Of a DNA stretch of 64,000 nt, positions 18,031-27,345 are shown one piece after another. The stretch is from the NCBI GenBank assembly GCA_963770295.1, contig CAVYPA010000017.1, positions 124,001 through 188,000 of the forward strand, in the 5' to 3' direction. Position 1 is the first letter of the stretch. Every line of letters begins with the position of its first letter. Source of the DNA: AWTP1-13 sp963770295. Lineage in GTDB: Bacteria; Pseudomonadota; Alphaproteobacteria; Rhizobiales; Hyphomicrobiaceae. A model generated the notes under the pieces. That model saw only the letters and a list, made by a program, of their open reading frames with translations, was not told the origin of the DNA and made no database searches. The translations under genes were made by a program, and so were the position numbers.

Positions 18031-19013
18031 CAGCCGATCCTGACCCGAGGATCGAGAAGGACGTAAACGACGTCGACGACGATGTTGATCACCACCACCA
18101 GACAGGAGGAAATGAAGAAGATGCCGAGTAGCAAGTTGAGATCGCGAGCAAACAGGGCCTGGAAAGCGAGCTGACCGAGGCCGGGCCAGGCGAAAACGGA
18201 TTCCACCACGACCGAGCCACCGAGCAGGCCGCCGACCTGTACGCCTGCCACCGTGACCACGGGCATCAGAGCGTTTCTCACCACGTGCCGCAGCGTGATC
18301 TGGCGCTCGCTCAGACCCTTGGCACGCGCGGTCGTCACATAGTCGAGCCCGCGCTGCTCCAGCATGGTTGCCCGCATCAGGCGCGCATAAAACGCCATGT
18401 AGAACAGGGACAGCGTGACGGCGGGCAAGATCAGGTGGCGAGCGATATCGACAACGCGTTCCCAGCCCTCGTAGAAGGCGGCCGCATCTTCCATGCCCGA
18501 AGTCGGCAGCCAGTCGAGCTTGATGGCGAACAGCAAGATCAGCATCAATCCGATCCAAAACAGCGGCATGGCATAGGCGATGATGGCGACCACCGAGATC
18601 ACGTGGTCCTTCCAAGTGCGCACCCACACGGCCGCCATGAGGCCCAATAGGACGCCGATCCCGAGGGAAAGGACGAGCGTGGTGCCCATCAGCAGCAAGG
18701 TGGCCGACAGCCGTGCCAGGATCAGCGGCAGCACCGGGCTCTGGTTGCGGAAGGAATAGCCGAGATCCAGAGCCAGGATGTTCTTGACGTAGAGTGCCAG
18801 CTGAACGGGCACCGGCTTATCGAGGCCGAACCTTTGGCGCAGCGCCTGGACGTACTCGGCCGGCGCACCTCCGGCTTCACCGGCGAGCACCGTTGCCGCG
18901 TCGCCGGGTGCCAGCTGCAGCAGCAGGAAATTGAGCACCACCACGCCCAGCACGACGGGTATCGCCTGCAACAGGCGACGAAAAACGTAGCGCAACAGCC
19001 GCGCGCTGCCCAT
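18030..19013 (-). CDS. Oligopeptide-type ABC importer permease (DppB type)
   Basis: 327 residues, six predicted membrane segments. The start LLRYVFRRLLQAIPVVLGVV and GDAATVLAG, RFGLDKPVPVQL--YV, LDLGYSF and EAA loop (GLDYVTTARAKGLSERQITLRHVVRNALMPV) are standard for DppB/OppB. It forms the translocation pore with the DppC-type protein, whose start it overlaps. A 112-bp gap separates it from the binding-protein gene, perhaps carrying a regulatory hairpin that lowers permease expression; I did not see a clear one. Confidence 0.96.
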   Translation of the reverse strand: MGSARLLRYVFRRLLQAIPVVLGVVVLNFLLLQLAPGDAATVLAGEAGGAPAEYVQALRQRFGLDKPVPVQLALYVKNILALDLGYSFRNQSPVLPLILARLSATLLLMGTTLVLSLGIGVLLGLMAAVWVRTWKDHVISVVAIIAYAMPLFWIGLMLILLFAIKLDWLPTSGMEDAAAFYEGWERVVDIARHLILPAVTLSLFYMAFYARLMRATMLEQRGLDYVTTARAKGLSERQITLRHVVRNALMPVVTVAGVQVGGLLGGSVVVESVFAWPGLGQLAFQALFARDLNLLLGIFFISSCLVVVINIVVDVVYVLLDPRVRIG

Positions 19014-19125
19014 CGGCCTACCGCCTGTTGGTCACCGGGATTTATCGTGCTTCATGTTCCGGCGTGCGCGGATAGCTCGCATCTCCCGAGACGACGACCG
19101 CCATAGCAACGTCCGAGCGCAAGGC

Positions 19126-20721
19126 CTACTCCCGCCATGCCGTCGCGAAGTTGGTATAGATGCCGAGCGGACTCGTGATCACGTCGTGATAGCGCTTGTT
19201 GACGATGGTCGGAAAGGTCAGTTCGAACACCCAGACAATCGGCGAGCCGTCGACCACAATCTTTTGCACCTCTTGATAGTAGGCGGCGCGTTTTTGGGGG
19301 TCCGGTTCGATGGTGGCCTTGTCCATCAGCGCGTCGGCCTGCGGATCGCTCCACTGCGAACCGTTGACGAACACGGTGCCCTGCTTGATCAGCTTGCCGT
19401 GAATGGCGCGATGCACGCCGATCACGGGGTCGGGCAGGTTGTAGAGGAAGTTGGACGTCAGGGCGAAGTCATAGTCGCTGTAGACGCGTTTGAGCCAGGT
19501 TGCCACGTCCTCGTAGCGAAGCGACGCCTTGATACCGATTTTGGCCAATTGCTGCTGCACGACCTCACCGAAGCGCTGCCACTCCGGCCCATAGGGCGTG
19601 ATGTCGTGCACGATTTCGAAGCGGATGCCCCCCTCCTTGCGCGGGAAACCGGCCTCGTCGAGGAGCTTGTTGGCCTTCTCGATGCCGTCCGGTGTCTGGT
19701 ACTTGGTGACATCGGCCGTATAGATGCCCGAGGGAGCAAAGTTCGAACTGATCGGACCTGTTGCCGGTCTGCCGTAGCCGAACCAGATATTGTCGATCAC
19801 GAACTGCCGGTCGATGGCATAGGCAATGGCCTGGCGAACCTTCTGATTGTCCAGGCCAGGTTTTTTGGTGTTGATCAGCAGCTCGACCACGGGGCTGATC
19901 ATCTCGTAACCCTTGGTCGTGACCTCGATTGAGGGTAGCTGCGCCAACTTCTTGGCATCGCTGTAGGGCACGGCTCCGAAACCCGCAACGTGCGCCTCGC
20001 CCTTCTCCAGCGCCGCGGTGCGCGTTAACTCGTCGTTGATGAAACGGACAACGATGCGATCGAGATTGGGCAGACCCTTGCGCCAGTAGTCCGGGTTCTT
20101 GTCGAGGCGAACGAGTTCACCCCGGCGCCATTCGACGAATTTAAAGGGACCGGTACCAATCGGGGAGTTGGCGTTGGCGTGGCTCTTGATGTCACCCTGG
20201 CTGAAGACGTGTTTGGGCAACATCGGGCTCTCGTAGCCAGACAGTGCCGCCAACATATAGGGGGCGGCGTTGTTGAGTTTGAACACCGCGGTGTATTCGT
20301 CGGGGGTTTCGACGGCCGTCACATCGCGAAAGGTGCTGATCCCGCGCGGGTGCACCTTCTTCAAGACGTCCATGATCGTGAATTGCACGTCGGCGGACGT
20401 GAAGGGCTTGCCGTCGTGAAACTTCACGTCCTTGCGCAGCTTGAAGGTGACCGACTTGCCGTCCGGTGCAACCTCCCAACTTTCTGCGAGGCCGGGTTTG
20501 GGCTTGAGGTCAAAGCCGTATTCCAGGAGCCCATCGTAGACTTTGGCCGTCACCTGCCCGATCGGCGCGGAGGTCGAAATGTAGGGAGCGAGGTTGGGAG
20601 GCTCAGGCTGCGTGATCTGCACCAGCGTGCCGCCTGTTTTCTGGGCGGCGGCTGGCGTGCCGGCAAGCGCCGCCAGCAGCAGCCCACACAGGGCAAGAGC
20701 GTTCCAACGCGACATGGGCAT
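19126..20721 (-). CDS. Oligopeptide-type ABC importer substrate-binding protein (SBP family 5)
   Basis: 531 residues from ATG 20721, with AGGAG seven bases upstream; the open frame extends further but that part is not protein-like. Signal peptide LALCGLLLAALAGTPAAAQ. Family 5 features: GGTLVQITQPEPPNLAPY, AKVYDGLLEYGFDLKPKPGLAESWEVAPDGKSVTF-type segments, KFHDGKPFTSADV, IGTGPFKFVEWRRGE, VRQAIAYAIDR. This family binds peptides, nickel complexes, opines or glycosides; the ligand cannot be read from sequence. It is first in the operon and the likely most abundant product. Confidence 0.95.
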   Translation of the reverse strand: MPMSRWNALALCGLLLAALAGTPAAAQKTGGTLVQITQPEPPNLAPYISTSAPIGQVTAKVYDGLLEYGFDLKPKPGLAESWEVAPDGKSVTFKLRKDVKFHDGKPFTSADVQFTIMDVLKKVHPRGISTFRDVTAVETPDEYTAVFKLNNAAPYMLAALSGYESPMLPKHVFSQGDIKSHANANSPIGTGPFKFVEWRRGELVRLDKNPDYWRKGLPNLDRIVVRFINDELTRTAALEKGEAHVAGFGAVPYSDAKKLAQLPSIEVTTKGYEMISPVVELLINTKKPGLDNQKVRQAIAYAIDRQFVIDNIWFGYGRPATGPISSNFAPSGIYTADVTKYQTPDGIEKANKLLDEAGFPRKEGGIRFEIVHDITPYGPEWQRFGEVVQQQLAKIGIKASLRYEDVATWLKRVYSDYDFALTSNFLYNLPDPVIGVHRAIHGKLIKQGTVFVNGSQWSDPQADALMDKATIEPDPQKRAAYYQEVQKIVVDGSPIVWVFELTFPTIVNKRYHDVITSPLGIYTNFATAWRE

Positions 20722-21212
20722 GGGGGGTCTCCTGTTGGGGTCTTCTACAGGATTGCGCGAAATCGAGCCCGCGTCGAGGGTGGCGCCGGACGCCTTCCGC
20801 CCCGCAGCCCAAACGGCGCCCCGGGGGAAGGTCGGCGCGAATTGGGGCCAAGTAAGAGGGCGCGTCTTGCCGAGCGGCCGATGAGTGCCCTGCCCCCCGC
20901 CAAGGCTGCCAATTGTGGGGGCGGCCGCCGCTAGCACCGCCGCCCGGCATCACGGCCGATGCCGAGGGAGCCCGGCGGGGCTTTCAAGGCTCTGGCCCCG
21001 CGTCTGGCCCCCCAAGTCCGGATTGAAGTCCGGATTGAAGTCCGGATTGAAGTCCGGCTTCAAGTCCGGCCCCAAAATCTGGCCTTGAACGAAGTCTCTC
21101 CACCACCAAAGACGGCCCAGCACCAAAAACGGCGCGTTGGCAACCCGCGAACGGCGACCCTGCCGTCCGGTTCGGGAGGCTTAAGCGCTCGTGCGGCCAG
21201 CCCTTGCTTGCG
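20722..21212. other. Non-coding gap containing a minisatellite
   Basis: Upstream region of the oligopeptide operon and downstream region of the small basic protein gene (both reverse strand). Apart from the 12-bp tandem repeat at 21014-21073 nothing was recognised. Confidence 0.5.
21014..21073. repeat. Tandem array of five 12-bp units (AAGTCCGGATTG)
   Basis: Three exact copies at 21014-21049 are followed by AAGTCCGGCTTC (21050-21061) and AAGTCCGGCCCC (21062-21073). The 12-bp period keeps any reading frame. Units are contiguous without spacers, so this is a minisatellite, not a CRISPR array. Confidence 0.85.
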
Positions 21213-21593
21213 TCAGAAATGCAAGTGGACGCCGAAGCCGCGGCGACGGCGGCGCCTGTAATAGGGCCAGCCCACCCCGCCGTAGTAGCCGCGGCGACCA
21301 TAATAGCGGCGGCGGCGCCGATAGTAGCCACCGCGCCAATAGCCGCGCCTCCGCCAGCGTCTCCGGGCACTCGCGGGCGTCGCGGTCGCCGTCAGGGCCA
21401 GACCCGAAAGGCCAGCGACCCCAAGCGTGCTCGTGGCCATGGACCCAACCGATGCCGCCGCGTACATGGCCAGCATGGCGGCCACGGCGGCGCTGCGGAT
21501 CAAACCTCGTTTGACGGTACGACCGAAGCCCAATGCCGCCTCGACCACGTGTGGCAATCGGCCTTCGCACCGCACCACGCTACGCTGCTTCAC
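21213..21593 (-). CDS. Small exported Arg/Tyr/Gly-rich basic protein
   Basis: 126 residues from GTG 21593, chosen because GGAGG lies six bases upstream. Residues about 35-72 hold a long hydrophobic and Ala-rich signal region (AAVAAMLAMYAAASVGSMATS, later ATATPASARR). The mature part is almost only Arg, Tyr, Gly and Trp (RRRWRRRGYWRGGYYRRRRRYYGRR and similar; the longest Arg run is six residues), ending GFGVHLHF. Such exported, low-complexity R/Y/G proteins are common in Hyphomicrobiales, without known function; a cell-wall, DNA- or polyanion-binding role is only inferred. Composition differs sharply from neighbours. Confidence 0.72.
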   Translation of the reverse strand: MKQRSVVRCEGRLPHVVEAALGFGRTVKRGLIRSAAVAAMLAMYAAASVGSMATSTLGVAGLSGLALTATATPASARRRWRRRGYWRGGYYRRRRRYYGRRGYYGGVGWPYYRRRRRRGFGVHLHF

Positions 21594-21891
21594 ACTGCAC
21601 CTCCGAGGGCACTGTGGCGGCACGGTCGCACTCTTGCCCGTGTCCGCGCGCTTCTTGTTGGGTGGCCTGAGGTTGCGACGATCTGGGCTCTCCAAGGCCA
21701 CATAAAAGCGGTCAATCCAATTATATGTCGCCTCTTATGATGCCGCAACCTGGTGCTGGAACGCGCGGGACCGAATTGGGTTCCACCGGCCGACACATTG
21801 ATTGCGGGCGTTGTTATCTTTCACCAGACACAGTCATCTATTCCGAGCGAAGTGATCATAGTATTGCCGCCACGAGATGAAGGCCGGATGA

Positions 21892-23740
21892 ATGCGAGCC
21901 ATGCCTGCAACAGCGACGCCACAGCGCAGGATGTCGACGAACACCTACGTGCTTGGTCTCAACGCCTATGATCACGACGTCAGCGCCTGCCTGCTTCGCA
22001 ACGGCGAAATCGCCTACGCCATCAGCAAGGAGCGCCTCACGCGCGAGAAGCACGACACAGGGTTCTTTCAGGAGGTCATTGACTATTGCGTGAGCGCCGA
22101 AGGCATAACGCTCGACGACGTCGACCTCGTGGTGCGCAATTGTTACGTACTGCCCCTCGAAGATTTGGAGACGCGCCTGCTCTATGAGGATATCCCCGAA
22201 TTCATGGATGCGCAGGAACGTGCGCAGGCGCTTAAAAGCCCACTTTTTCGCGCCCATTCCCACAAGGTGATCACCGTCTCGCATCACCTCGCCCACGCCT
22301 ACAGCGCATTTGCCGCCTGTCCATTCGATGAGGGCGTCATCATGATTGTGGACGGCGTGGGCAACTACGCCTCCGACATCCACGAAGAGGGCCAGCTCAC
22401 CGGCGACGTCAATCCGCTCGCGCGTAGAGTCCGAGAGCTACTATCGGTTCAAGGGTTCCGAGCTCACGCCGCTGCGAAAGGTGTGGCTCGACCCGGTGCG
22501 CGGCTTTCTCAGCGACGAATTCTACTTCATGCCCGGGCTCGGGGCCCTCTACAGCCGGGTCTCCAGCTACATCTTCGGCGACTGGAACAAGTGCGGCGAG
22601 GTGATGGGCCTGGCGCCCTATGGTCGGCCAGACCCGGCGAAGTCGCTGATAAAGCTTGAGGCCGGCGCGCTGGACGTCCCGCAGTGGACCGCAGAATTCG
22701 ACAAGCCCTGGTTCCCGGAGGTGCACCGCGACTGGGAACGCAGCCCGTTCAGGCGCCACTGGGAGGATCTGGCCTGGCGCGTGCAGAATGATGCCGAAAA
22801 CGTGCTGCTCGATCGCGCCATCTGGTTGCGCGAAACGACCGGCGCCAGAAACCTTTGCATCGCCGGCGGTGTCGGGCTCAACTGCGTCGCCAATGGGCGC
22901 GTCCTGCGCGAAGCCGGCTTCGACCATGTCTGGGTTCAGCCCGCCGCCGGCGACGATGGCATCGCCATCGGCTGCGCCTACTATGGTCACCTGGCGATCC
23001 AGAAGAAGCCGCGGTCCTTCGTCATGGACCACGCCTATTTGGGTATCGAGTACCCGGCACGGGCGGTGAGCGAGGCGCTGAATAGCTGGCTCGTTCGGCT
23101 TGAGACCACGCGCACGAGCAGCGGCGACATTTGCGCCGATACGGCGCGGCTACTCGCCGAGGGCAATGTGTTTGGCTGGTTTCAAGGTCGTTCGGAGTTT
23201 GGCCCGCGTGCGCTCGGCAACCGCAGCATCCTCGCGGACCCACGCACCCCCGCGATGAAGGACAAACTCAACAAGCGCGTCAAGCACCGGCAGGCCTTTC
23301 GCCCGTTTGCCCCCGTCGTATTGGCGGAACGGGTCAACGAGGTGTTCGAAGGCGAGGCGAAATCACCATTTATGCTGCTCGCTCAGCGCGTTCGCCCCGA
23401 ATGGACGCACAAAATCCCGGCGGTGGTCCACGTCGATGGTACGGCGCGCGTGCAGACGGTGCGGGAAAACCAGAACCCGCGGCTATACCGGTTGCTACGG
23501 GAGTTCGACACCATCACCGGCGTGCCCGTGCTGCTGAACACATCCTTCAACGTCAAGGGCGAGCCGATTGTCGAAACGCCGCGCGATGCCGTTGAATGCT
23601 TCCTGGCTACGGGGATCGACTACCTGGTGCTCAACGATATCCTGATTGCCAAGACCCTTGGGCATCGCCTGCTCTCACCCTTTATGAAGGCGTCATCGGA
23701 GATCGCCTCGATCGTGCGCACGGGCATGCACGCGGAGTAG
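21892..23740 (+). CDS. Carbamoyltransferase, NodU/CmcH family (one frameshift)
   Basis: About 615 residues once joined. These enzymes make carbamoyl-adenylate from carbamoyl phosphate and ATP and transfer the carbamoyl group to a hydroxyl of an antibiotic, Nod factor or glycan. N-terminal Kae1-like domain: YVLGLNAYDHDVSACLL, ISKERLTREKHDTG, VSHHLAHAYSAFAACPF with the metal/active His residues, and IMIVDGVGNY. Later: GLGALYSRVSSYIFG, GGVGLNCVANGR, and the C-terminal domain with GWFQGRSEFGPRALGNRSIL and SFNVKGEPIVETP. The frame changes between about 22410 and 22430 (ARRV in one, ESESYYRFKG in the next), a +1 shift without loss of homology. Start 21892 has GAAGG upstream; ATG 21931 is an alternative. 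No biosynthetic partner genes are nearby. Confidence 0.85.
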
Positions 23741-23789
23741 CCCCAAGGGCAAAGGTCCCAGCCCCGTGGCATTGCGCGCCGCGGCGGAG

Positions 23790-24227
23790 TTAACGACCAA
23801 ACCCACCGCCCCGGTCGAATACGGGCTGCGTCTCGCGCTTTTTCAGCGATGGCAGGAGGCCAAGCCAGGCGCGCGCGGAGCGAAACCAGAACTGGTCGTC
23901 GGGGATCATCTGATCGCGCTGGCGGATGGTGCCAACGCGCAAGGTGACGACGTTTTTGTTTTCGCCGACCGGAGCTGAGTAAATTGGTGTGCCGCAGTCT
24001 GCACAAAATGTCTGCTCCCGCTTATTGCCACTGTCTGCGGTCTTGACGTAGACCTTCGGTGCGCCGGTCAGCAGCCGAAAGCTGCCGCTCACCGTCGGCA
24101 CGACGGTGCGGAAGGCAGACCCAGAAAGCGTCTGACAGTCCGTACAGTGACAAATCACTACTGTGGCGGGATCGACCTCTGCCTCGAAACGAATGCGGCC
24201 GCAGTGGCAGGCTCCATCGACGTTCAC
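23790..24227 (-). CDS. GFA family (glutathione-dependent formaldehyde-activating enzyme/CENP-V fold) protein
   Basis: 145 residues from GTG 24227, with GGAG six bases upstream; a TTG start at 24245 is possible but less likely. Zinc-binding Cys pattern of the family: GACHCGRIRFEAEV, then ICHCTDCQTLSGSAF and QTFCADCGTPIYS. The family includes the formaldehyde-glutathione condensing enzyme Gfa and many proteins of unknown activity, so catalysis of S-hydroxymethylglutathione formation is uncertain. The gene is convergent with the carbamoyltransferase, 49 bp between stops. Confidence 0.9.
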   Translation of the reverse strand: MNVDGACHCGRIRFEAEVDPATVVICHCTDCQTLSGSAFRTVVPTVSGSFRLLTGAPKVYVKTADSGNKREQTFCADCGTPIYSAPVGENKNVVTLRVGTIRQRDQMIPDDQFWFRSARAWLGLLPSLKKRETQPVFDRGGGFGR

Positions 24228-24261
24228 GTGTCTCTCCGGTGGCAATCGTTAACAGTCCCTG

Positions 24262-24690
24262 TCATGGCGCAGGCGCAGCCCTTGGCAGGGCTGCCAGCAT
24301 GGCCAATTCAACCAGGGCGCCGGGAACTCTGCAACGGGCCTGATCCAGGCCCAAAGTCTGCGAGCAAATCTGGCGCCAAACCGGGGCCCCATTAGGCAAT
24401 GCCGATGATTGCGACAAGATTGACCCGCCAAAGCGCCGCTTGCCAATGCCCGAGAACGCCGCCAGTGGGGCGGCGGGGGGTGCCTCGCAGCGATCCGCTG
24501 GCATGACGACATCGGTCATGAGCAAGACGATGTTGGGATGCGTGTCCAGTAAGCTCAAGGCTTGCACCGAGCCGTTGGCCGAGAGGATCGAATAGCCCAG
24601 CTCGATCAGAATATCGACGGTGAGCCGGCGCACGTCCTCGTCGTCCTCCACCACCAAGACCAGTTGGCCTCCGCCCATTGGCGCCGCCAC
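24262..24690 (-). pseudogene. Receiver-domain (response regulator) remnant
   Basis: The reading frame starts with a receiver-domain N-terminus: QLVLVVEDDEDVRRL with the acidic pocket Asp pair, ILIELGYSILSANGS, then the phosphorylatable Asp in LLMTDVVMPA. After that the sequence (DRCEAPPAAPLAAF) is no longer receiver-like: the Lys-containing second half of the domain is missing in every frame. GGGQLVLVVEDD resembles the linker of a hybrid kinase C-terminal receiver, but no kinase sequence lies upstream. Most likely a truncated relic of a hybrid kinase. Confidence 0.55.
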
Positions 24691-25048
24691 GGCCTTGACG
24701 GGTTGGGTGGTGCTCGCGGCACCCTTGTCACTTGAGCTCTAGAATGGCAGGCAGACAATCGCCTTTGCAGGCGAGCGTACCGGTCGCAAATTTTCGCCTT
24801 CGCGGCCTTAATATCGTTGCGCTCACCGCGGCAATGCCCCTCTCGCCTCCGAGCAACACCTTGCGACATGTTTCAACCTGACCGCCCGCACAAGAGGCCG
24901 GCGACGCGGCTGTGGGGGGCGTATTTTTCAGGTCCAGGCGCGGCACGCAGCGCCGACATCTGCTCGGCAGCCTGCGCCTGCGCCATGATCAAGACGCATC
25001 GCTTGGCGATAGCTTCGCCAGCTCGAGCCTGCCGCAATGCTGTCGACG
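24691..25048. other. Non-coding gap
   Basis: Between the receiver relic and the MetE-like gene. Overlapping short frames only; no kinase remnant could be found that would explain the receiver fragment. Confidence 0.5.
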
Positions 25049-26227
25049 TCAACGGACGCTGTCACGCCCCGCAAACCACAGCTTCGGATCGGCCGCCCGC
25101 ACGGTGGCTTCCGGCAGGCCAAGCTCCCGGCGCACGATATTGGTGCCCTCGACCAGGGCGACGCACTTGTAGAACGCGATCCGCCGCGACAGGCCCTCGC
25201 GACCAAAGCCGCAATCGGTGCTGATGACCAGCTGCTCCTTGGGAATATATTCCAGTGCCTTGCGGATTAGTGCCGCGACGTGCTCCGCCGGTTCAACCAC
25301 GGTGTTGCAGTGGTTGACCACGCCGATGCCGATCTTCTTGTCGGTCTTGATGTGCTTGAACAGATGCAAGTCCTGCCCGTCCGAGCTCGCACATTCAAGG
25401 GTCAGCACATCACAGTTGAGCTCAAGCAGATGCGGCAGCGCGCGTTCGTAGCTCGGCACCTTCCAGTGGACGCGTTGCTGATTGGGATTGCCCCAGCAGG
25501 TATGCACCCAGATCTCGGCGTTCACACCCGTAAGCTGGCGATTGAAGGCCGTCGTCAGGAACTCAAGATCGGCTTGCGTGCAGTCTGGTTGCTGGGCGCG
25601 CATATGATGCGGCGGCTCTTCGACCTGGATCAATGGGCAACCGATGGCCGTCATCTCGCGGAGCTCCGCGTTCATGATGTCGCACAGATCAAGGATCATC
25701 GCCTTGTCGTCGTCATAAAACTCGTTCCATAGCATCGAGGCGAGCGCGGGGGCGCAGATGGCACCGAATTTCACCGGCCGATCTGTGGTGCGCTGCGCGA
25801 CTTGCCACAGCGCGGCGTATTCAAGGGGACCGCGCGTGAGTTTCTCACGCACGACACCGGGCTGATAGGCTTCTTGCACCTCCCATAATATCTTGCCAGG
25901 TCGCAGGCCATGGCGGGACATCCAGCCGCGCGAGGTGTCGCGGTGGCCGCACACCCCGCCGAGACGCTCGATTGGATAAAAGAACCAGGACTTGCCGCCC
26001 ACGGTCAGATCGAAGCGACTGTCACCATCGGTCACGATATCGAGACCGGCGGCTTCCTGCTCGGCGATGATGCTGGCAACGGCGTCCAGATACTGTTCGC
26101 GGAACAAGGAATCCCCGAGCGCGGACTTGAACGATCGGCCGGCCAAACTCCGGTCAAACCAAAGCGGCCGCGGATAGGAGCCGGTGATGGTGGTGGGCAG
26201 GATCATATCGCGCGTGACCGTGAGCAC
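25049..26227 (-). CDS. MetE C-terminal-like (cobalamin-independent methionine synthase family) protein
   Basis: 392 residues from GTG 26227, with GGAGG six bases upstream. It matches the C-terminal catalytic barrel of MetE alone: ILPTTITGSYPRPLWF at the start, VTDGDSRFD, LIQVEEPPH, and the zinc-site elements WVHTCWGNPNQ (His and Cys), LTLECASSDG and LVISTDCGFGREGLSRR (Cys). Stand-alone proteins of this type transfer methyl groups between small thiols or corrinoid proteins; in catabolic settings they handle methylated compounds such as N-methyl amines. With a flavin N-demethylase-like enzyme elsewhere in the window (38739) a methyl-transfer role is plausible but unproven. A RidA gene follows 200 bp upstream on the same strand. 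Confidence 0.88.
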   Translation of the reverse strand: MLTVTRDMILPTTITGSYPRPLWFDRSLAGRSFKSALGDSLFREQYLDAVASIIAEQEAAGLDIVTDGDSRFDLTVGGKSWFFYPIERLGGVCGHRDTSRGWMSRHGLRPGKILWEVQEAYQPGVVREKLTRGPLEYAALWQVAQRTTDRPVKFGAICAPALASMLWNEFYDDDKAMILDLCDIMNAELREMTAIGCPLIQVEEPPHHMRAQQPDCTQADLEFLTTAFNRQLTGVNAEIWVHTCWGNPNQQRVHWKVPSYERALPHLLELNCDVLTLECASSDGQDLHLFKHIKTDKKIGIGVVNHCNTVVEPAEHVAALIRKALEYIPKEQLVISTDCGFGREGLSRRIAFYKCVALVEGTNIVRRELGLPEATVRAADPKLWFAGRDSVR

Positions 26228-26284
26228 GGGGACCCTCCGTCGGTTAGGGGCGCATGATAACACAAGCAGCTGCCGCAGGAGAGC

Positions 26285-26305
26285 CGGCGAGCTTTTTGCT
26301 CGCCG
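26285..26305. repeat. Hairpin with perfect 8-bp stem and 5-nt T loop
   Basis: CGGCGAGC (26285-26292), TTTTT, GCTCGCCG (26298-26305). It lies between the RidA stop and the MetE-like start on the reverse strand. The T-run is in the loop and no downstream T tract follows, so it may stabilise the mRNA or attenuate. Confidence 0.6.
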
Positions 26306-26434
26306 AGCCTCCCTGATGGCGCCGATGCGATCGGCCTTTTCCGGGCACCGCGTCGGCTCCCCGGCTTTGGCGTCAAGCGTGGGGAGCCCGCCTCAGGGCG
26401 GCCTCTCGCAACCTAGCCGTGATCGCCGTGGGCG

Positions 26435-26827
26435 CTAGAGAGCAGCGATGCAGTCAATCTCGATGTCGAAGGGACCTGGCCAGGCTGGCACGCAGGTAAA
26501 AATGCGCGCTGGTGGGTTCAGCGGAAAAAAGCGCGCATAGATCGCGTTCACCGCCGCAAATTTCTCAACCGAGGTGCAGTAGACGTTACACTTGAGGACG
26601 TTATCCAACGACGAGCCTGCGGTCTCGACACAAAGCTTCAGTTGCGCCAGCACGATCTCGGTCTGCCGCTCGATTGCTGCCTTGACGATTTCTCCTGTTT
26701 CCGGGTCGAAGGGCGGCAGGCCAGACACATAGATTGTATCTGCATGCCGAGTGACGGCTGAGGTCGGTGCCTTCCACCTCTCAAGGTAGCTGGAAAGGGG
26801 CTCAACGCGGATAATCTGTCGCTTCAT
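26435..26827 (-). CDS. RidA family (YjgF/UK114) protein
   Basis: 130 residues; AAGGAG eight to ten bases before ATG 26827. Family features: YVSGLPPFDPETGEIV, a helix with Gln/Thr (IERQTEIVLAQLKLCVETAGSSLDNVLK), VYCTSVEKFAAVNAIYARFF, and the ligand-contacting Arg in PPARIFTCV, with a C-terminal IEIDCIA strand. RidA proteins hydrolyse reactive enamine/imine intermediates from pyridoxal enzymes, as trimers. Members of this branch often sit beside catabolic genes and may act on other enamines; nearby MetE-like gene does not decide which. Confidence 0.92.
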   Translation of the reverse strand: MKRQIIRVEPLSSYLERWKAPTSAVTRHADTIYVSGLPPFDPETGEIVKAAIERQTEIVLAQLKLCVETAGSSLDNVLKCNVYCTSVEKFAAVNAIYARFFPLNPPARIFTCVPAWPGPFDIEIDCIAAL

Positions 26828-27345
26828 GGGTCTTTCTCCTTATGGCTCAAGCCAGGCTCAGGGGACGCCGGGCACCGCTGGCGTCATGTCTGGATGGTTG
26901 GCGTCGGACGCCCATGCCGGCGGCCGTGCGGCGGTTCAGCATCGCCGATCGCCCGCGCAATGGCTCCTATCGATCGTTTCGCCCTTTAGAACAGGCTGAT
27001 CCCGCGCGCCTCCTGGCTCGTCGCGCCAGCGCGGCTTGGGCCGAACGTGCGCGCCCTTTTTTGGGGGGGCATTTCGCCGCCGATCGAGGCGCGGCCTTGC
27101 TGTTAGCGTGCTGAGGGTTGCTGTTTTGAGGCGTTGGCCGTCGACGCCGGAGGCGGCTGCTGTTGCTAGCGGGCTCGACCCAACCCGGCTTGGTGGCCGC
27201 GGCGTCCCGCAAGACCCCCACGTGCAGCCTCGGATGGCAGCAAGAATGCGTAGCAGCTTTGCAGGTGGCGTATGCCTCGGCTGCTTGCGGGCCGACGAGA
27301 ATAGCCCTCTTGTAGAGGACTTAGCGACGGGGAACGCTCCACCGC
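26828..27345. other. Non-coding gap between divergent genes
   Basis: Promoter region for RidA (reverse) and the RND operon (forward). No credible gene; GC-rich frames on both strands lack start sites. Confidence 0.5.

Noticed and set aside
21014..21073. CRISPR array
   Set aside because: Units are 12 bp and contiguous without spacers; no cas genes are present.
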